A DNA stretch of 62,861 nt. It comes from Flavobacterium sp. UBA7680. GTDB taxonomy: Bacteria; Bacteroidota; Bacteroidia; Flavobacteriales; Flavobacteriaceae. The DNA lies in assembly GCF_002482975.1 (NCBI RefSeq), contig NZ_DLHA01000001.1, positions 10,045-72,905 on the forward strand, in the 5' to 3' direction. Below the pieces are notes generated by a model. It had not been told where the DNA came from and did no database searches. It was given only the letters and a program-made list of their open reading frames with translations. A program made the position numbers and the translations under genes. This document shows, in pieces, positions 34,444-41,947 of this stretch (position 1 is the stretch's first letter; every line of letters starts with the position of its first letter).

Positions 34444-35703
34444 TTAAACTTTAACCGTAATAACATCCTTGAGTAAAGTAGAAAATTTAGGAGATAATCT
34501 GTTCTGCTTCATTTTCCATTGCCGTCCCAACGATTGTACGCCGAATTTAATTTTATTATTACCGTAACTCTGATTCATTTTATCAATCACACTCATTAAA
34601 GGCTGATGTTTAGGATTTGAAGTTTCGAATAAATTAAGCTGTGTTTCACTATTTGGCGTTAAGCCCATTACAATTACACCCGCTTTTTTATAACGATAGC
34701 CTTTTTTAAAAATAGCTTTAAAACCCTTTTGTGCAGCCTCATTAAGTTCTATTGTCGAATTGGTTGGAAAATCAGTAGTGATGGTAATACTTCGTGAATA
34801 TTGTGATTCTTCATTCTTTATAAAACTCGTCTGGATAAAAACGGTTACCATATTGCAATGACATTCCTGGCGTCTTAATTTTTCAGCACAAGAAGCTGTA
34901 AACGTGCTGATTCGTTCTGAGATTTCTTCAAAAGTAGTATACCTTTTTTCGAAAGATCTCGTAGTGGCAATCATTTTACGATCTGCGGCCTCTTCTAATC
35001 CTAAAGTTGGTTTTCCTTCTAATTCATGTTTTAACCGAAGCCCAACTACAGACATTTCTTTTCTTACCCAGGCATCTGGAAGCTGTGTAAATTCATAAGC
35101 CGTGTTGATTTTTTTTAATTTAAGGCGTTTAGCATGTTTTCTTCCAATTCCCCAGACGTCTTCAATTTTAGTCCATTTTAATGCTTTAATTCTTTTTTCT
35201 TCAGAATCAATACAATAAACACCCTGCGTACGATCGGCAAATTTTCGAGCAATTTTATTCGCCATTTTAGCCAAAGCTTTGGTAGGCGCAAAACCTATAC
35301 TAACCGGAATTCCTGTTCCTTGAGTGACTTCTTTTCGCATTTTTAAGCCCAGGGTATTCAAATCAAATAAATCGTAACCCGAAAATTTCAGGAAAGCTTC
35401 ATCAATACTGTAAATCTCGACTTCGGAAGTATAAGTTCGAAGCAGATTCATAACCCGATTGCTCATATCTCCATATAGCGGATAATTGGAAGAATACACA
35501 AAAATATTTTTTTCTTTAAAAACAGATTCATACTTAAAAGCCGGAATAGCCATTGGAATACCCAAAGCTTTAGCTTCGTCTGAACGCGAAATAACACAAC
35601 CATCATTGTTAGAGAGAATAACGATAGGTTTTCCTCTTAAATGCGGTTCAAATACTCTTTGGCAAGAAGCGTAAAAATTGTTACAATCGACTAAAGCAAA
35701 CAT
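34444..35703 (-). CDS. umuC: Y-family DNA polymerase V catalytic subunit
   Basis: Translesion polymerase of 419 residues. Palm-domain catalytic residues are Asp6 in MFALVDCNNFYASC and the SIDE motif in EIYSIDEAFLKF. The finger segment VILSNNDGCVISRSDEAKALG is UmuC specific and separates it from DinB. A helix-hairpin-helix region WGIGRKHAKRLKL and a little-finger domain follow. Near the C-terminus ETQLNLFE fits the beta-clamp-binding consensus. The length matches E. coli UmuC (422). The umuD gene lies upstream, but the 128-bp gap between the two contains an inverted repeat (35739-35825), so expression may be uncoupled. Confidence 0.96.
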   Translation of the reverse strand: MFALVDCNNFYASCQRVFEPHLRGKPIVILSNNDGCVISRSDEAKALGIPMAIPAFKYESVFKEKNIFVYSSNYPLYGDMSNRVMNLLRTYTSEVEIYSIDEAFLKFSGYDLFDLNTLGLKMRKEVTQGTGIPVSIGFAPTKALAKMANKIARKFADRTQGVYCIDSEEKRIKALKWTKIEDVWGIGRKHAKRLKLKKINTAYEFTQLPDAWVRKEMSVVGLRLKHELEGKPTLGLEEAADRKMIATTRSFEKRYTTFEEISERISTFTASCAEKLRRQECHCNMVTVFIQTSFIKNEESQYSRSITITTDFPTNSTIELNEAAQKGFKAIFKKGYRYKKAGVIVMGLTPNSETQLNLFETSNPKHQPLMSVIDKMNQSYGNNKIKFGVQSLGRQWKMKQNRLSPKFSTLLKDVITVKV

Positions 35704-35738
35704 TTTCTAAATGTGTTTTTTTATTTCTATTTCTGTTT

Positions 35739-35825
35739 TGTCACCCTGAGCGAAGTCGAAGGGCTTCATTGTATAAAGGTCTTTGACTTCGCTCAGACTG
35801 ACAATTGACTTCGCTCAGCGTGACA
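35739..35825. repeat. Inverted repeat between umuD and umuC
   Basis: Left arm 35739-35763 (TGTCACCCTGAGCGAAGTCG plus AAGGG) pairs with either of two right arms, 35781-35803 and 35805-35825, both ending in CGCTCAG..TGACA. The duplicated right arm allows two alternative hairpins. This CCCTGAGCGAAGTCGAAGGG palindrome is widespread in bacteria. Confidence 0.85.
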
Positions 35826-35831
35826 TTCAAC

Positions 35832-36281
35832 TTAAAAAGTTTTAATACAATGAACCACAATTCCCCAAATCACAAAATTATTTTCCGGAGTTACTTTTAT
35901 AGGCTGATAATCTTCATTTTCGGCAATAAGCCAAATAATGTCTTTTTCTATTCTGATACGTTTTACGGTAAATTCGCCATCAATTTGGCAAACAGCAATT
36001 TTATTATTTTGCGGCTCCAGACTTTTATCAATAATCAATAAATCGCCATCATTGATACCGGCATTTTTCATAGAATGCCCTTTTACTCTGGCAAAATAAG
36101 TAGTGTATTTATGTTTGATAAATTCTTTATTGAGATCAATCGATAATTCGATAAAGTCATCAGCAGGCGAAGGAAAACCTGCGCTGATACCAACGTCAAA
36201 AAAAGGTAATTTTACTTTTGAACTTACATCCGGAATGTACAATTCTATTGATTTTGTGGTATTTATATTGCTCAATTTCAT
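35832..36281 (-). CDS. umuD: UmuD-like autoproteolytic subunit (S24 peptidase family)
   Basis: Protein of 149 residues when started at ATG 36281 (MKLSNINTTK); the longer frame from 36362 would cross the divergent promoter region. The self-cleavage site Ala34-Gly35 is in GISAGFPSPADDF, the nucleophile Ser70 in VKGHSMKNAGI, and the general base Lys107 in FTVKRIR. No DNA-binding domain, so it is a polymerase V accessory protein rather than LexA. RecA-stimulated cleavage yields UmuD', which activates UmuC. It is the first gene of the repair operon and is transcribed divergently from a LexA-like regulator. Confidence 0.95.
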   Translation of the reverse strand: MKLSNINTTKSIELYIPDVSSKVKLPFFDVGISAGFPSPADDFIELSIDLNKEFIKHKYTTYFARVKGHSMKNAGINDGDLLIIDKSLEPQNNKIAVCQIDGEFTVKRIRIEKDIIWLIAENEDYQPIKVTPENNFVIWGIVVHCIKTF

Positions 36282-36314
36282 AATCACTTCAAAAAAATGT
36301 TTTTTTGTATAAAG

Positions 36315-36353
36315 CAAAATTAGTACAGTTGATAACATTTTTTCATATATTTG
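36315..36353. promoter_or_regulatory. Back-to-back promoters and candidate operator of umuD and the XRE-S24 gene
   Basis: Within the 98-bp divergent gap, the minus-strand -7 element TAATTTTG (36315-36322, facing umuD) and the plus-strand TATATTTG (36346-36353, facing the regulator) both match TAnnTTTG. Between them lies GTACAGTTGATAAC (36323-36336), containing GTT-N3-AAC. A repressor bound there would block both promoters. The -33 elements are not clear. Confidence 0.5.
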
Positions 36354-36379
36354 CTGTTCCAAATTATAACAAATTAATT

Positions 36380-37153
36380 ATGTCCTTATTTTCAGATAAC
36401 ATCAGAGCATTGAGGGTTAAGCATAAAATATCGCAGGAGAAATTAGCTGAGAACCTTAGTATTACTAGAGGAAGATACGTTAAATACGAAGATGGAACTT
36501 CGGAAGCACCGTATGATATTTTAAAGAAAATTGCCTTATATTTTCATATGAGTATTGACTTGATATTATCTGTCGATATACGTAAAATTGATGTGCAAAA
36601 TTTGATAAAACTGGAAGGCAATCGACTTATTTTACCCATTCAAGTGGATAGTTTTGGAGAAAACTTTATTGAAATTGTATCTCAAAAAGCAAAAGCAGGT
36701 TATCTAAACGGATATGCTGATCCGGAATATATTGAAAGTTTACAGCAAATTACACTACCTTTTTTAGGACCGGGAAAACATCGCGGATTTCCTGTTGAAG
36801 GTGATTCAATGCCTCCACACGAAGATGGTTCTATTATTATTGGCCGTTATGTGGAAAAGCTAGGAGAGGTGATGGATGGAAAAACCTATATTCTTATTAC
36901 CAAGAATGAAGGAATGGTATATAAGCGTCTCAATAAAAACAAAAAGAACGCCTTGGTTTTAGAATCGGATAATAGTTTTTATCCAAATTATGAAGTGAAA
37001 GCTTCTGATATTTTAGAGATTTGGGAATACGAATGTAATATTGGCCGTTCGGATAAAAAACAAGAAATCACAGAAACAGGAGCAATGAAGGATTTGCTTT
37101 TAGAATTAAAAAGAGAAGTTAGGGAGATTAAGAATAATACTTCGAATACGTAA
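36380..37153 (+). CDS. LexA-like XRE family regulator with S24 peptidase domain
   Basis: Protein of 257 residues started at ATG 36380 (MSLFSDNIRALRVKH). It has an N-terminal XRE helix-turn-helix (about 5-60, KISQEKLAENLSITRGRYVKYEDG) followed by a LexA/CI-type S24 domain. Autoproteolysis residues are all present: Ala106-Gly107 in QKAKAGYLNG, Ser143 in VEGDSMPPHE, Lys182 in MVYKRL. A charged C-terminal helix (LLLELKREVREIKNN) is an addition. Such proteins repress damage-inducible genes until activated RecA triggers cleavage. Its location back-to-back with umuD makes it the likely local repressor of the whole repair operon and of itself. It ends near the inverted repeat at 37164-37237. Confidence 0.93.
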   Translation: MSLFSDNIRALRVKHKISQEKLAENLSITRGRYVKYEDGTSEAPYDILKKIALYFHMSIDLILSVDIRKIDVQNLIKLEGNRLILPIQVDSFGENFIEIVSQKAKAGYLNGYADPEYIESLQQITLPFLGPGKHRGFPVEGDSMPPHEDGSIIIGRYVEKLGEVMDGKTYILITKNEGMVYKRLNKNKKNALVLESDNSFYPNYEVKASDILEIWEYECNIGRSDKKQEITETGAMKDLLLELKREVREIKNNTSNT

Positions 37154-37163
37154 AAAAAGTTTT

Positions 37164-37237
37164 GCCACGAAGGCGCTAAGGCACAAAGCTATTTAAAAAA
37201 GACTTAAAAAAACTTTGTGTCTTAGTGCCTTCGTGGC
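37164..37237. repeat. Intergenic inverted repeat of the GCCACGAAGGCGC family
   Basis: Arms 37164-37188 and 37213-37237, 25 bp with two or three differences, sequence type GCCACGAAGGCGCTAAG. It separates the convergent ends of the XRE-S24 gene and the histidine kinase and may serve as a terminator for both. Related arms occur at 39102-39126 and 40315-40339. Confidence 0.85.
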
Positions 37238-37249
37238 AGGAAAAAAAAT

Positions 37250-38980
37250 CTAAACCTTTAACGAAAACCAAAACGTACTTCCCAATCCCAAATTACTTTC
37301 TACACCAACGCTTCCATTCTGCGCTTCAATAAATTCTTTGCTTATCGCTAAACCTAATCCCGTTCCGGATTTCTGACTTCCCGGAACCTGAAAATATTTA
37401 TCAAAAACTTTGTCTTTATATCTTGTATCAATTCCTTTTCCGGTGTCGATAACCTGAAATACGATTTGATTGTTTTCTTTTTTTAATTTGATGATAATCG
37501 TACTTTTTTCAGAAGAATATCTTATCGCATTTGACAAATAATTAATCAAAACCCAGCCAGTTTTCTCGCTGTCGGCTTTTACGTCTTGCAGATTTTCATC
37601 GGCATCAATTAAAAGGTTTATTTGTTTTTGATCAGCCTGAACTTTTACCGCTTCAACAGCATAATTTACAATTTCATGCGGACTGCTTTTTTCGATATTC
37701 AACTGAATATTTCCGGTTTCTAATTGAGATAGATTAAGCAATTCTCCCGTAATTTTCAATAAGCGCTGACTATCATCTTTTATACTTTCTACTAATTGTT
37801 TCTGGTCTTCGTTCATGTCCCCCGTTTTACCATTTTCAAGCAATTGAAGACTTAATTTTATAGACGCAATTGGTGTTTTTAATTCGTGCGAAACTGTGGC
37901 AATAAAATTGGTTTTGGCAAAATCCAGTTCTTTAAAAAGCGTAATATTTCGCAGAATAATTACATCGCCAATATTGATTTCTTTTTCTTCTCCCGTTGGG
38001 ATTATGGTAATATTCAGAATTTCTTTTTCGAAATAACTTTCCTTTCCGTGCGCGTAAATTTTAAGCGGTTGTTTTTTAGGGGAATCTGAATCCTCTTTTA
38101 AAATTAAAGAACGAATCAAATCATTCGACAAGGCTAGAGTAGAAGCAGATTTTCCAATAACATCTTCCAATTTCAGACCAATAATTTTCAGTGCTTCGTC
38201 ATTGGCAAACAAAACTATTCCTTCATTGTCCAGACCAATAATAGGATCGTTCATATTATTGATTAAAGTTTCCAGTCGTTTCTTTTCGAAAAAGAGTTTG
38301 TACAAATTACTATCGTTATATTCCTGAAGTTTCTGCGCCATTGTATTAAACGATTTTGCCAAATCTCCAAATTCGCTATGACTCGTAAAATGAACACGTT
38401 CTGAATAGTTTTTATTGGCAATTTCCTTAATACTCAGTGTTAATTCCTTTATCGGATTGGCAATATTATTGGGCAGATTGATCAGTAAATTAAAAGCAAT
38501 TAAAAAACATAAAGTTCCCACAATGGCAATCCATAAATTAGCATTTTCAGCGGTATGTTTGGCAATATCACTTTTCTGTTTTATGGCATCCAGATTCAAT
38601 TTCATAATAGCAAAAATGTCCTGTCTAACCTGTGCTTTTAAAGCTTCATTAGAACCATTTTTCTCTAAAAGAGCAAAACTTCTTTCAAGACTGGCAGTTG
38701 CTTCTTTTTCTCCTGGTTCGGTAACATTTTGTGTTTGTTTTTCAAGATATTCCTTGAAAACATGAATCTTACTATCAGGGCTCGCTTTAATTTCATCCAA
38801 AGACAAAATCATATTTCGTGAATATTCCAGCGTATTATAATTCGCTTTCAGAATATTCTCTGTGTCTGCTTTTATCAAAAAAACAGAATAACCACTAACT
38901 AACGAAAGTATGATGATCATTAAAAATAACAACCCAACTCCCAGATTCAATTTGGTTTTAATTCTCATTTTATAAAACAT
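37250..38980 (-). CDS. Sensor histidine kinase with HAMP and PAS domains, kdp-linked
   Basis: Membrane kinase of 576 residues. Membrane helix 1 (about 9-34) and helix 2 (about 148-170) enclose a helical periplasmic sensor. A HAMP domain follows (NPIKELTLSIKEIANKNYSERV), then a PAS domain (about 245-345, MNDPIIGLDNEGIVLFANDEALKI), HisKA with His in FIATVSHELKTPIASIKLS, and HATPase motifs NYLSNAIRYS, VIDTGKGID and GTGLGLAISKEFIE. It is the last gene of the kdp cluster, downstream of a KdpD N-terminal protein that lacks a kinase. It probably supplies the kinase half of the K+ sensor; this is inference from gene order. No KdpE-type regulator follows. Confidence 0.92.
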   Translation of the reverse strand: MFYKMRIKTKLNLGVGLLFLMIIILSLVSGYSVFLIKADTENILKANYNTLEYSRNMILSLDEIKASPDSKIHVFKEYLEKQTQNVTEPGEKEATASLERSFALLEKNGSNEALKAQVRQDIFAIMKLNLDAIKQKSDIAKHTAENANLWIAIVGTLCFLIAFNLLINLPNNIANPIKELTLSIKEIANKNYSERVHFTSHSEFGDLAKSFNTMAQKLQEYNDSNLYKLFFEKKRLETLINNMNDPIIGLDNEGIVLFANDEALKIIGLKLEDVIGKSASTLALSNDLIRSLILKEDSDSPKKQPLKIYAHGKESYFEKEILNITIIPTGEEKEINIGDVIILRNITLFKELDFAKTNFIATVSHELKTPIASIKLSLQLLENGKTGDMNEDQKQLVESIKDDSQRLLKITGELLNLSQLETGNIQLNIEKSSPHEIVNYAVEAVKVQADQKQINLLIDADENLQDVKADSEKTGWVLINYLSNAIRYSSEKSTIIIKLKKENNQIVFQVIDTGKGIDTRYKDKVFDKYFQVPGSQKSGTGLGLAISKEFIEAQNGSVGVESNLGLGSTFWFSLKV

Positions 38981-39045
38981 TTAATTTTTTTGAACTTTTT
39001 TTGAACCATATAAGTAATATAAGAAAATATTAGAATTGTTTTTTT

Positions 39046-39126
39046 TTAACCGTAAAGGCGCAAAGGTTTCGCAAAGCACGCAAAGATTAGATTAAAAAAG
39101 ACTTTGTGTCTTAGCGCCTTCGTGGC
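39046..39126. repeat. Degenerate inverted repeat between kdpD and the histidine kinase
   Basis: Right arm 39102-39126 is the same as in the repeat at 37213-37237 (CTTTGTGTCTTAGCGCC type). The left arm (about 39050-39085) has diverged to GTAAAGGCGCAAAGG with an inserted run, so pairing is partial. Confidence 0.7.
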
Positions 39127-39182
39127 AAACCAAACATCCTAATTAAAATGAACTTATATCACTTATATGGTTTAATATTTTT

Positions 39183-40319
39183 TCACGATAAGATAACAAG
39201 ATCAACATTTGATAATGACAGTTTGTTTAGCAAACGTCTAAAAATTGTTGTAGACAAAATTACTTTAAATAAATTCAAATGCGGTTTCCCGATACATACA
39301 GTTGTGATTTGTTTTTCTTCAACTGTTGCTAAAATCGCATCGGCAATATTTTTGTTTTCTAGTTTAATAACTTCTGCGCCTAATTGTACGGCGAGTTTAA
39401 AATTATTAATTAAATGTCGCTGTTTATCCAGAGCAATTTTCGTACTGCTTTCCTGAGGCGTTTCTACATACAAAACATACCACGATCCGTTGTAATAACT
39501 TGCGAGTCGTGCCGCTTTTCTAATTACAATTTTAGCTGTTTTGTCATTACTGCTAATGCAGGCCAAAAGTTTCTCATGTCGTAAAGCATGAAGATTCGGA
39601 ACTTCATTTTCAACTTTCCGAACGACCTGACTCGCTACTTCTTTCAAGGCCAATTCTCGAAGTTGTAAAATTTGTTCCGATTTAAAAAAGTTCGTTAAAG
39701 CCGTCTGAATTTTATCCGGAGTATAAATTTTTCCTTCCTTCAAACGCGCAATTAAATCTTCAGATGTTAAGTCGATATTCACGACTTCATCCGCCAATCG
39801 CAAAACATTGTCTGGAATACGTTCCTGAACATCAATGTTGGTAATGCGTTTTACGTCTTCATTTAAACTTTCAATATGCTGAATATTAACTGCCGAAATT
39901 ACATTAATTCCAGCTTCCAGAATTTCTAAAACATCCTGCCAGCGTTTTTCATTTTTGCTTCCTTCAATGTTCGTGTGCGCTAATTCATCAACAATAACGA
40001 CTTCGGGTCTGAGATTGATAATTGCTTGAACATCGAGTTCTTCTAATTCTTTTCCTTTATAGAAAATGGTCCGTCTCGGAATTATAGGCAAACCGGCTAA
40101 TAATTCATGCGTTTCCTTTCGCATGTGCGTTTCGATGTAGCCAATTTTTACATCGATTCCGTTTTTTAATAACGAATGCGCTTCCTGAAGCATACGAAAA
40201 GTTTTGCCCACACCGGCGCTCATTCCAATGTAGATTTTAAACTTTCCCTTTCGTGATTTCTGAATTAAATCGAGAAAGTGCTGTGCGTTATTATTTTCGT
40301 TTTCCATATTTTTTGCCAC
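39183..40319 (-). CDS. kdpD: KdpD sensor protein, N-terminal and Usp domains only
   Basis: Protein of 378 residues equal to the cytoplasmic N-terminal part of KdpD. The KdpD domain (about 20-230) has Walker A-like GMSAGVGKTFRML, the motif GYIETHMRKETHELLAGL, and Walker B-like VVIVDELAHTN with the KRWQDVLEILEAGI that follows. A universal stress protein domain (about 245-378, LLACISSNDKTAKIVIRKAARLA) ends the protein. The four membrane helices and the kinase domains of classical KdpD (about 890 residues) are missing; the reading frame ends normally, so this is a split architecture and not a frameshift. The partner kinase is probably the next gene (37250-38980). KdpD senses K+ limitation. Confidence 0.93.
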   Translation of the reverse strand: MAKNMENENNNAQHFLDLIQKSRKGKFKIYIGMSAGVGKTFRMLQEAHSLLKNGIDVKIGYIETHMRKETHELLAGLPIIPRRTIFYKGKELEELDVQAIINLRPEVVIVDELAHTNIEGSKNEKRWQDVLEILEAGINVISAVNIQHIESLNEDVKRITNIDVQERIPDNVLRLADEVVNIDLTSEDLIARLKEGKIYTPDKIQTALTNFFKSEQILQLRELALKEVASQVVRKVENEVPNLHALRHEKLLACISSNDKTAKIVIRKAARLASYYNGSWYVLYVETPQESSTKIALDKQRHLINNFKLAVQLGAEVIKLENKNIADAILATVEEKQITTVCIGKPHLNLFKVILSTTIFRRLLNKLSLSNVDLVILS

Positions 40320-40500
40320 GAAGGCGCTAAGTCACAAAGTTTTTTTTAAGCCACAGATTACACAGATTAGAAGGATTTTTTTTTAGCCACGAATTACACA
40401 AATTTTTATTTAATATAATTCGTGAAAATTTGTGTAATTCGTGGCAAATAAATCTACACAAAGCGATTAAAAAATCCTTTTAATCTGTGTAATCTGTGGC
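40313..40500. repeat. Nested inverted repeats between the porin gene and kdpD
   Basis: Outer arms 40350-40379 and 40471-40500 (GCCACAGATTACACAGATTA type, 30 bp, one mismatch). Inner arms 40386-40406 and 40425-40445 (GCCACGAATTACACAAATTT type, 21 bp, perfect). An unpaired GCCACGAAGGCGCTAAG arm lies at 40315-40339. Two different palindromes have been inserted one inside the other. Confidence 0.88.
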
Positions 40501-40513
40501 AAGAAATATTCTC

Positions 40514-41593
40514 CTAAAAACTAATCGCCAGCGAAGTCGTTACAAACGTATTCGTGTCCGTTGGAAGATTGTCTTTATTGGTGAAGATTTCATCTTTACT
40601 TGAAAGATTTCTCGCTTCAATTCTAAACATAACATTATCAGTAACTAAGTAATCAAAGTTAGCCGAAAATCCGTAAGTTTTAAAACCATTTGGCGTTTCA
40701 GTTGCGATAATTACACCTTTTTCATCACTATAATATTCGCCGCGAGCTGCAAGCTGAATTTTATCTGTTGGTTTGTATTGCAGAATCAAAACTGGCGAAA
40801 ACCAAGTGTCGTATTTATTACTGCTTTTAGCTGATTGTTGTGATCCAACATCAAAACCAGCCGTAACATTTGTTTTTTCCGTTACCTTAAACTGTCCATA
40901 GAAATTATTGAAATAACGCCATTTTTTGTCGATATCCGGCTGTTCGTTTCCAACATAAGTACTCCAGTTTAAAACAACTCGATCAGACGGTTTGTAGGTA
41001 ACCTGAGTCCCAAAAGCAGGCGTTTGATTTCCTTCTATTTTCTCAATTCGCTGCCAGCCATTCAAGTACATACCCGCCAAATACCATTTTCCAGATTCAG
41101 AAGTATAACCAATTTTAACTCCCGTTTCATAATAAGGAGAATTCTCAGCCATAATACTTCTCGTTAAAGTCTGGCAGTCTTTTCCAATCGCACTTTCAAA
41201 ACCAATATGCGAAGGCATAATTCCCGCATCAATCCATAAATTATGACTTTTCGAAATCTTTACACCAACATTAGCTTCGTAAACATTTTTCAATAAACCT
41301 TGCTCGGCAGCCATATTATATTCGGCATAAGTTCCAGCCATTAAGGCAAAATTTCCTCGAATATTTTCTTTCGAATAATTCACTTTTGCCATACCTAAAT
41401 TCAGGTTTACCTCATTACTTTTATTATAACTGTAAAAAAATCCCGGACGCGTATGATCTTCCGGTTTTGCAAAATCATAACTATAATAAGCGTCTACATA
41501 TCCCGAAAACGTAAACGGACTTTTTGATTCTTCTTGTGCATGTAAATTGCTAAAACCAAAAGCGATTAAAGCAGTAAGTATTATTTTTTTCAT
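40514..41593 (-). CDS. Outer-membrane beta-barrel porin (OmpL-like/BBP2 type) of the kdp locus
   Basis: Protein of 359 residues with a signal peptide (MKKIILTALIAFGFSNLHAQ). The mature chain alternates polar and aromatic residues as expected of membrane beta-strands (FTFSGYVDAYYSYDF, NEVNLNLGMAKVNYS, FEYDAVVS-like turns absent) and ends in a terminal strand TNTFVTTSLAISF with the C-terminal Phe that outer-membrane barrels need. It resembles the putative beta-barrel porin-2 family. Bacteroidota kdp clusters often include this porin; it may let K+ reach the KdpFABC pump at low concentrations (inference). It follows kdpC after a 354-bp repeat-rich gap. Confidence 0.88.
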   Translation of the reverse strand: MKKIILTALIAFGFSNLHAQEESKSPFTFSGYVDAYYSYDFAKPEDHTRPGFFYSYNKSNEVNLNLGMAKVNYSKENIRGNFALMAGTYAEYNMAAEQGLLKNVYEANVGVKISKSHNLWIDAGIMPSHIGFESAIGKDCQTLTRSIMAENSPYYETGVKIGYTSESGKWYLAGMYLNGWQRIEKIEGNQTPAFGTQVTYKPSDRVVLNWSTYVGNEQPDIDKKWRYFNNFYGQFKVTEKTNVTAGFDVGSQQSAKSSNKYDTWFSPVLILQYKPTDKIQLAARGEYYSDEKGVIIATETPNGFKTYGFSANFDYLVTDNVMFRIEARNLSSKDEIFTNKDNLPTDTNTFVTTSLAISF

Positions 41594-41629
41594 TTTTGTG
41601 GTATTCTATTATTTATTTAGTAGATTTTT

Positions 41630-41714
41630 TAGGAGCTAATCCCGCTATCCGTTTCAATCTTTTCCTGGCTAAAGAAGCCAGAAAAAGGATTTCCACTACT
41701 ATCGGGGCTAGGGC
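41630..41714 (-). ncRNA. Structured RNA-like element, copy 2
   Basis: On the minus strand this reads CTAGCCCCGATAGTAGTGG, AAATCCTTTT, a hairpin, AAAAGATTGAAAC, GGATAGCGGGATTAG. The hairpin CTTTTtCTGGCT / AGCCAGgAAAAG differs in sequence from copy 1 (28521-28610) but keeps the pairing, and the outer stem is CTA/TAG plus CCCG/CGGG instead of GCGTA/TACGC plus GGG/CCC. The conserved unpaired or core parts are GATAG, ATCCTTTT, AAAAGAT and GGATAGC. Compensatory change in stems with a constant core is the pattern of a functional RNA or mobile palindrome. It may be the Flavo-1 RNA class; not verified. Confidence 0.58.
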
Positions 41715-41740
41715 ATTTGGGGTAAAAAGGCGTTTTGTCT

Positions 41741-41767
41741 CCTGCAAGGTTTCTAAAACCTTGTAGG
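41741..41767. repeat. CCTGCAAGG palindrome
   Basis: CCTGCAAGGTTT / AAACCTTGTAGG around CTA. It belongs to the same family as the pair at 47369-47463. Confidence 0.8.
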
Positions 41768-41794
41768 TATAATTATAAGATCAACGTCTCGATT

Positions 41795-41882
41795 TGTCAT
41801 TGCGAGGAACGAAGCAATCACATTTGTAAAGTCAACTTTATGTATAATTGTTAGTGAGGTTGCTTCGTTCCTCGCAATGACA
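41795..41882. repeat. Inverted repeat of the GTCATTGCGAGGAACGAAGC family
   Basis: Arms 41795-41819 and 41858-41882, 25 bp, almost perfect; 38-bp spacer. This palindrome family is widespread across unrelated bacteria. Confidence 0.88.
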
Positions 41883-41905
41883 TTAAATGAGTGAATCACT
41901 CTGTC

Positions 41906-41938
41906 AAACCCGACAGGTTTTCAAAACCTGTCGGGTTT
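41906..41938 (-). terminator. Terminator-like perfect palindrome after kdpC
   Basis: 16-bp arms AAACCCGACAGGTTTT / AAAACCTGTCGGGTTT around a single C, 10 bp after the kdpC stop codon. A related hairpin ends the gene at 62763. It is as much a dispersed repeat as a terminator; only a short T run follows. Confidence 0.6.
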
Positions 41939-41947
41939 AAAAACGTA

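Larger units (their letters stand above)
41594..41947. other. Repeat-rich gap between kdpC and the porin gene
   Basis: 354 bp without ORFs, made almost wholly of separate palindromic elements: the structured element copy 2 (41630-41714), a CCTGCAAGG palindrome (41741-41767), a GTCATTGCGAGGAACGAAGC inverted repeat (41795-41882) and a terminator-like palindrome (41906-41938). Confidence 0.8.

Noticed and set aside
36282..36362. Longer N-terminus for umuD from ATG 36362
   Set aside because: It would run through the divergent promoter elements, and the added residues have no UmuD similarity.
39183..40319. Short KdpD as a frameshifted or truncated pseudogene
   Set aside because: The frame ends cleanly after a full Usp domain and the missing kinase function is present in the next gene; a split form fits better.
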